From Candidatus Izemoplasma sp. (lineage in GTDB: Bacteria; Bacillota_I; Bacilli_A; Izemoplasmatales; Izemoplasmataceae): 7,117 nucleotides of DNA. The position numbers were made by a program, and so were the translations under genes. Of this stretch, positions 5,460-7,117 are shown piece by piece; position 1 is the first letter of the stretch; each line of letters begins with the position of its first letter. The notes below the pieces were generated by a model. It saw only the letters and a list, made by a program, of their open reading frames with translations. It made no database searches and was not told the origin of the DNA. The stretch spans positions 1-7,117 of the forward strand of contig SKIY01000006.1 of NCBI GenBank assembly GCA_007116205.1. The letters run 5' to 3'.

Positions 5460-6254
5460 TTATAGCGGTTTACGCATTTTTTGTATGGGTAGTTTGTTTC
5501 TGACGGTGGGTATGTCCTCTAAGTCAATCGTGATGTCAAGGTAGCCTTCTTGGTCTTTAAGAGAATCAATGACACTGCCGAGGGGGTCGACAATTAAAGA
5601 GTGTCCATAGGTTTGATAGTTTCCGTATGAAGCACTGCTTGCGCTACACCCGATCATGAATAGTTGGTTATCAATCGCTCTTGCTTTGAATGTCGTTTCC
5701 CAGTGCAGCGGACCGGTGAACTGATTGAAGGCACCTGGAACAAAGATAGCTGATACCTGCGCGTTGGTTAGTTTTTGGGCGAGGAGGGGGTAGCGAATAT
5801 CAAAACAGATCATCACGCCCATTTTTCCGAACTCGGTCTCGAATACTCCTAGTCTGTTGCCTGCGTTTAATGTATCGCGTTCATCAAAGGTTTCACCGTT
5901 TGGATAGGTGATTGCGAATAGGTGAATTTTGCGGTACTTATGAATGATTTTACCTTTCCGGTTCAATATATAGCTGGTGTTATATAAATGCGTGTTGGTT
6001 TTTTCAGGGACACTCCCCCCAATAACATAAGCGTTGTATTTTTGGGCGAGGTGTTGTAAGTGGGTAATGGTTTCTGAGGTATCGGTTTGACTGTAGGCTT
6101 CGAACCGCTCTACTTCATAAGGGGTGGTGAACATTTCTGGTAAAACAATGAAATCAATAGTTTCATCAGTGACTTTCGAAAGGATGTTGTCGACATTTTT
6201 TAAACTATCTGTAATCTTTTTTTGTACGGTGTTTTGGATGATTAGTAGTCGCAT
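5460..6254 (-). CDS. Nitrilase-superfamily C-N hydrolase, omega-amidase (Nit2)-like, 264 aa
   Basis: A cytoplasmic amidohydrolase with the Glu-Lys-Cys triad in place: E40 in VLPEMF, K109 in HKYRKIHLF, and nucleophile C150 in MICFDIRYP; a further conserved glutamate is E186 in PLHWETTF. Motifs GGSVPE (79-84), FVPGAFNQFTGPLHWE (171-186), KARAIDNQ (190-197) and GHSLIVDPLG (217-226) match the Nit2/YafV omega-amidase branch, which hydrolyses alpha-ketoglutaramate and alpha-ketosuccinamate made by glutamine and asparagine transaminases. That would recycle or detoxify these amides (metabolite repair). The specific substrate is inferred from these motifs, and other short amides are possible. Length is normal (260-280 aa). 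The start is ATG at 6254-6252; AAAGGAG sits 5 nt upstream and overlaps the stop of the preceding acylphosphatase gene, 11 nt away, so translation may be coupled. It ends directly at the convergent terminator. Confidence 0.92.
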   Translation of the reverse strand: MRLLIIQNTVQKKITDSLKNVDNILSKVTDETIDFIVLPEMFTTPYEVERFEAYSQTDTSETITHLQHLAQKYNAYVIGGSVPEKTNTHLYNTSYILNRKGKIIHKYRKIHLFAITYPNGETFDERDTLNAGNRLGVFETEFGKMGVMICFDIRYPLLAQKLTNAQVSAIFVPGAFNQFTGPLHWETTFKARAIDNQLFMIGCSASSASYGNYQTYGHSLIVDPLGSVIDSLKDQEGYLDITIDLEDIPTVRNKLPIQKMRKPL

Positions 6255-6265
6255 ATAAACTCCTT

Positions 6266-6532
6266 TTAGTGCGTTATAGTGAAATCTGAATAGGGTTTGT
6301 GGGTGGTTAGTGTTGTTATGTCAAGCTGTGCGATATCGCCTGGACTATCGTCTTTAAGTGCTTTAATAAAGGGGTGGATATGCGCTTTGTCCCCTTTTAT
6401 AATGCAAGTTACACTACCATCGGTGTTGTTTTTGACTTCGCCGAACAGGTGATGTTTTCTTGCGAGCGTCGCAATGAAATAACGCATGCCGACACCTTGT
6501 ACGATGCCTGTTATGGTAATTTTTTTGATCAT
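6266..6532 (-). CDS. acyP: Acylphosphatase, 88 aa
   Basis: A small ferredoxin-like enzyme that hydrolyses the carboxyl-phosphate bond of acylphosphates such as acetyl phosphate or 1,3-bisphosphoglycerate. The signature G-x-V-Q-G-V-G-x-R is present as GIVQGVGMRYF (residues 9-19), giving catalytic R17, and the catalytic asparagine is N35 in GEVKNNTDGSV. The length of 88 is exactly typical. GAGGTGA (complement of 6539-6545) is 6 nt before the ATG at 6532-6530. It is the first gene of a two-gene operon with the omega-amidase-like nitrilase on the minus strand, transcribed from a clear promoter at 6564-6591. No truncation or missing residue is seen. Confidence 0.95.
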   Translation of the reverse strand: MIKKITITGIVQGVGMRYFIATLARKHHLFGEVKNNTDGSVTCIIKGDKAHIHPFIKALKDDSPGDIAQLDITTLTTHKPYSDFTITH

Positions 6533-6563
6533 TGTTTATCACCTCAAATAGGTTGATATCTTT

Positions 6564-6591
6564 AGTATATGATTTAGCTTAAATATGTCAA
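6564..6591 (-). promoter_or_regulatory. Sigma-A promoter of the acyP-nitrilase operon
   Basis: On the minus strand TTGACA (complement of 6586-6591), a 16-nt spacer and TATACT (complement of 6564-6569) form a near-consensus promoter. Initiation near 6557 would leave about a 25-nt leader containing the GAGGTGA ribosome site of acyP. Confidence 0.8.
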
Positions 6592-6753
6592 ATAATGTTT
6601 GGATAAATAAGGTAAGGCATCGTTCTTTTAAACCATTTTACATCGCTTTCATCTTACAATGGATATCGCATGCTAAATATTCTTTTTTGTACTATAATTA
6701 GTTTAGTTAACTAGTAATATTCTAATTAACAAAGTAGTATTGGAGGGTTAATC
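6592..6753. promoter_or_regulatory. Divergent intergenic region with weak transhydrogenase promoter and AT palindromes
   Basis: For the + strand gene, TATAAT at 6693-6698 is a perfect -10, but no recognisable -35 or extended -10 TG lies at the right distance, so this promoter may need an activator. Just downstream, around the expected start point, is the perfect palindrome TAGTTAACTA (6704-6713) and a near-palindrome TAGTAATATTCTA (6712-6724); GTTAA (6706-6710) and TTAAC (6726-6730) also pair. SD GGAGGG is at 6742-6747. I see no gene or RNA family in the rest (6592-6680). Confidence 0.5.
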
Positions 6754-7117
6754 ATGGTTATAGGAATTCCTAAAGAACGAACACAAGGGGAAACACGGGT
6801 GAGTGTTGTCCCGATGCATATTCCACAATTGATCAAAAAAGGGTATGCGGTGGTTGTCGAAAAAGACGCTGGAAAACGTGCGGGTTATGATGATCACATG
6901 TATAAAGATCAAGGCGCTAAAATGGTTGCTGATTTTGCGGCTTTGGCTAAAGAGAGTGATGTTATTTTAGCAGTGCGCGCGGGGGCTGCGGCTGATAATG
7001 GCGAGGCGATGGCTAAGCAGTTAAGCGATAAGCATGTTTTAATTGGTATGTTAGAACCATATCAAAAAGATCCTGCGTTTGAAGCTTTGAAAACGCAGAA
7101 AGTTTCTGCTTTTTCAA
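6754..7117 (+). CDS. pntA: NAD(P) transhydrogenase subunit alpha, N-terminal part (3' truncated by window)
   Basis: The frame is open from ATG 6754 through the window end (121 codons). MVIGIPKERTQGETRVSVVP is the standard start of the AlaDH/PNT N-terminal domain, and the following LIKKGYAVVVEKDAGKRAGYDD, YKDQGA and SDVILAV match the same fold. The pieces that favour transhydrogenase alpha over alanine dehydrogenase are the ER-x-x-G-E-T-R start (alanine dehydrogenase usually has K-E-x-K-x-x-E-x-R) and the end of the visible part, MLEPYQKDPAFEALKTQKVSAFS, which fits the PntA block preceding its S-M-P-R-I-S motif. The product would bind NAD(H) and, with a membrane beta subunit, exchange hydride with NADP(H), driven by the proton gradient. 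SD GGAGGG is 6 nt upstream. The beta subunit is expected downstream, outside the window. The domain for the membrane part cannot be seen. Confidence 0.85.
   Translation, partial: MVIGIPKERTQGETRVSVVPMHIPQLIKKGYAVVVEKDAGKRAGYDDHMYKDQGAKMVADFAALAKESDVILAVRAGAAADNGEAMAKQLSDKHVLIGMLEPYQKDPAFEALKTQKVSAFS

Noticed and set aside
6374..6556. Plus-strand 60-aa ORF opposite acyP
   Set aside because: It is antisense to a complete acylphosphatase with intact catalytic motif, and its own start lacks an SD.
6754..7117. Alanine dehydrogenase
   Set aside because: It shares the N-terminal fold, but the ERTQGETR start and the EALKTQKVSAFS block resemble PntA more closely. The missing C-terminal part prevents full certainty.
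1..7117. UGA-as-tryptophan genetic code
   Set aside because: TGA closes the first gene in an ATGA overlap, Trp is always TGG in the real genes, and no in-frame TGA had to be read through.

Overview
The window is about 7.1 kb of low-GC, gene-dense bacterial DNA. Shine-Dalgarno (SD) sequences are strong (AAGGAG, AAGGAGGTG, GAGGTGA), genes overlap as ATGA or TAATG, promoters are close to the sigma-A consensus, and a DesK/NarL-type two-component pair follows ABC-2 permeases. This suggests a low-GC Bacillota or a deep-branching standard-code relative (Acholeplasma/Izemoplasma/Haloplasma-like). TGA acts as a stop in the first gene, tryptophan is TGG throughout and CGG arginine codons occur, so this is not a UGA-Trp mycoplasma. 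The lineage is inference from style only.

Region 1 (1-2608, + strand) is the tail of a transport and signalling operon: the C-terminal end of one ABC-2 permease, a complete second ABC-2 permease, a DesK/LiaS-type membrane histidine kinase and a NarL/FixJ response regulator, with every junction overlapping by 1 to 4 nt. The order resembles Bacillus ABC-exporter/sensor operons such as yvfRSTU; the ATPase is presumably upstream of the window. Region 2 (2688-4837, + strand) holds a surface lipoprotein (InlB-type B-repeat plus BspA-type LRR_5 repeats) and, 11 nt downstream, a YjbQ/UPF0047 enzyme with a TTG start, ended by a textbook terminator.

Region 3 (4867-5388, + strand) is the most distinctive regulatory unit: a small HTH regulator with an unrecognised C-terminal domain, transcribed from a perfect TTGACA-17-TATAAT promoter overlapped by two related palindromes, which together form one large inverted repeat. 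This looks like an autoregulatory operator. A branched bidirectional terminator separates it from the convergent Region 4 (5460-6532, - strand), an acylphosphatase and omega-amidase-like nitrilase operon with its own sigma-A promoter. Region 5 (6754-7117, + strand, divergent) is the beginning of an NAD(P) transhydrogenase alpha subunit that runs off the window.

Most genes belong to known families. The least explained parts are the HTH regulator with its operator, and the physiological role of the lipoprotein beside the sensor/exporter operon. I see no CRISPR array, insertion sequence, tRNA or rRNA.
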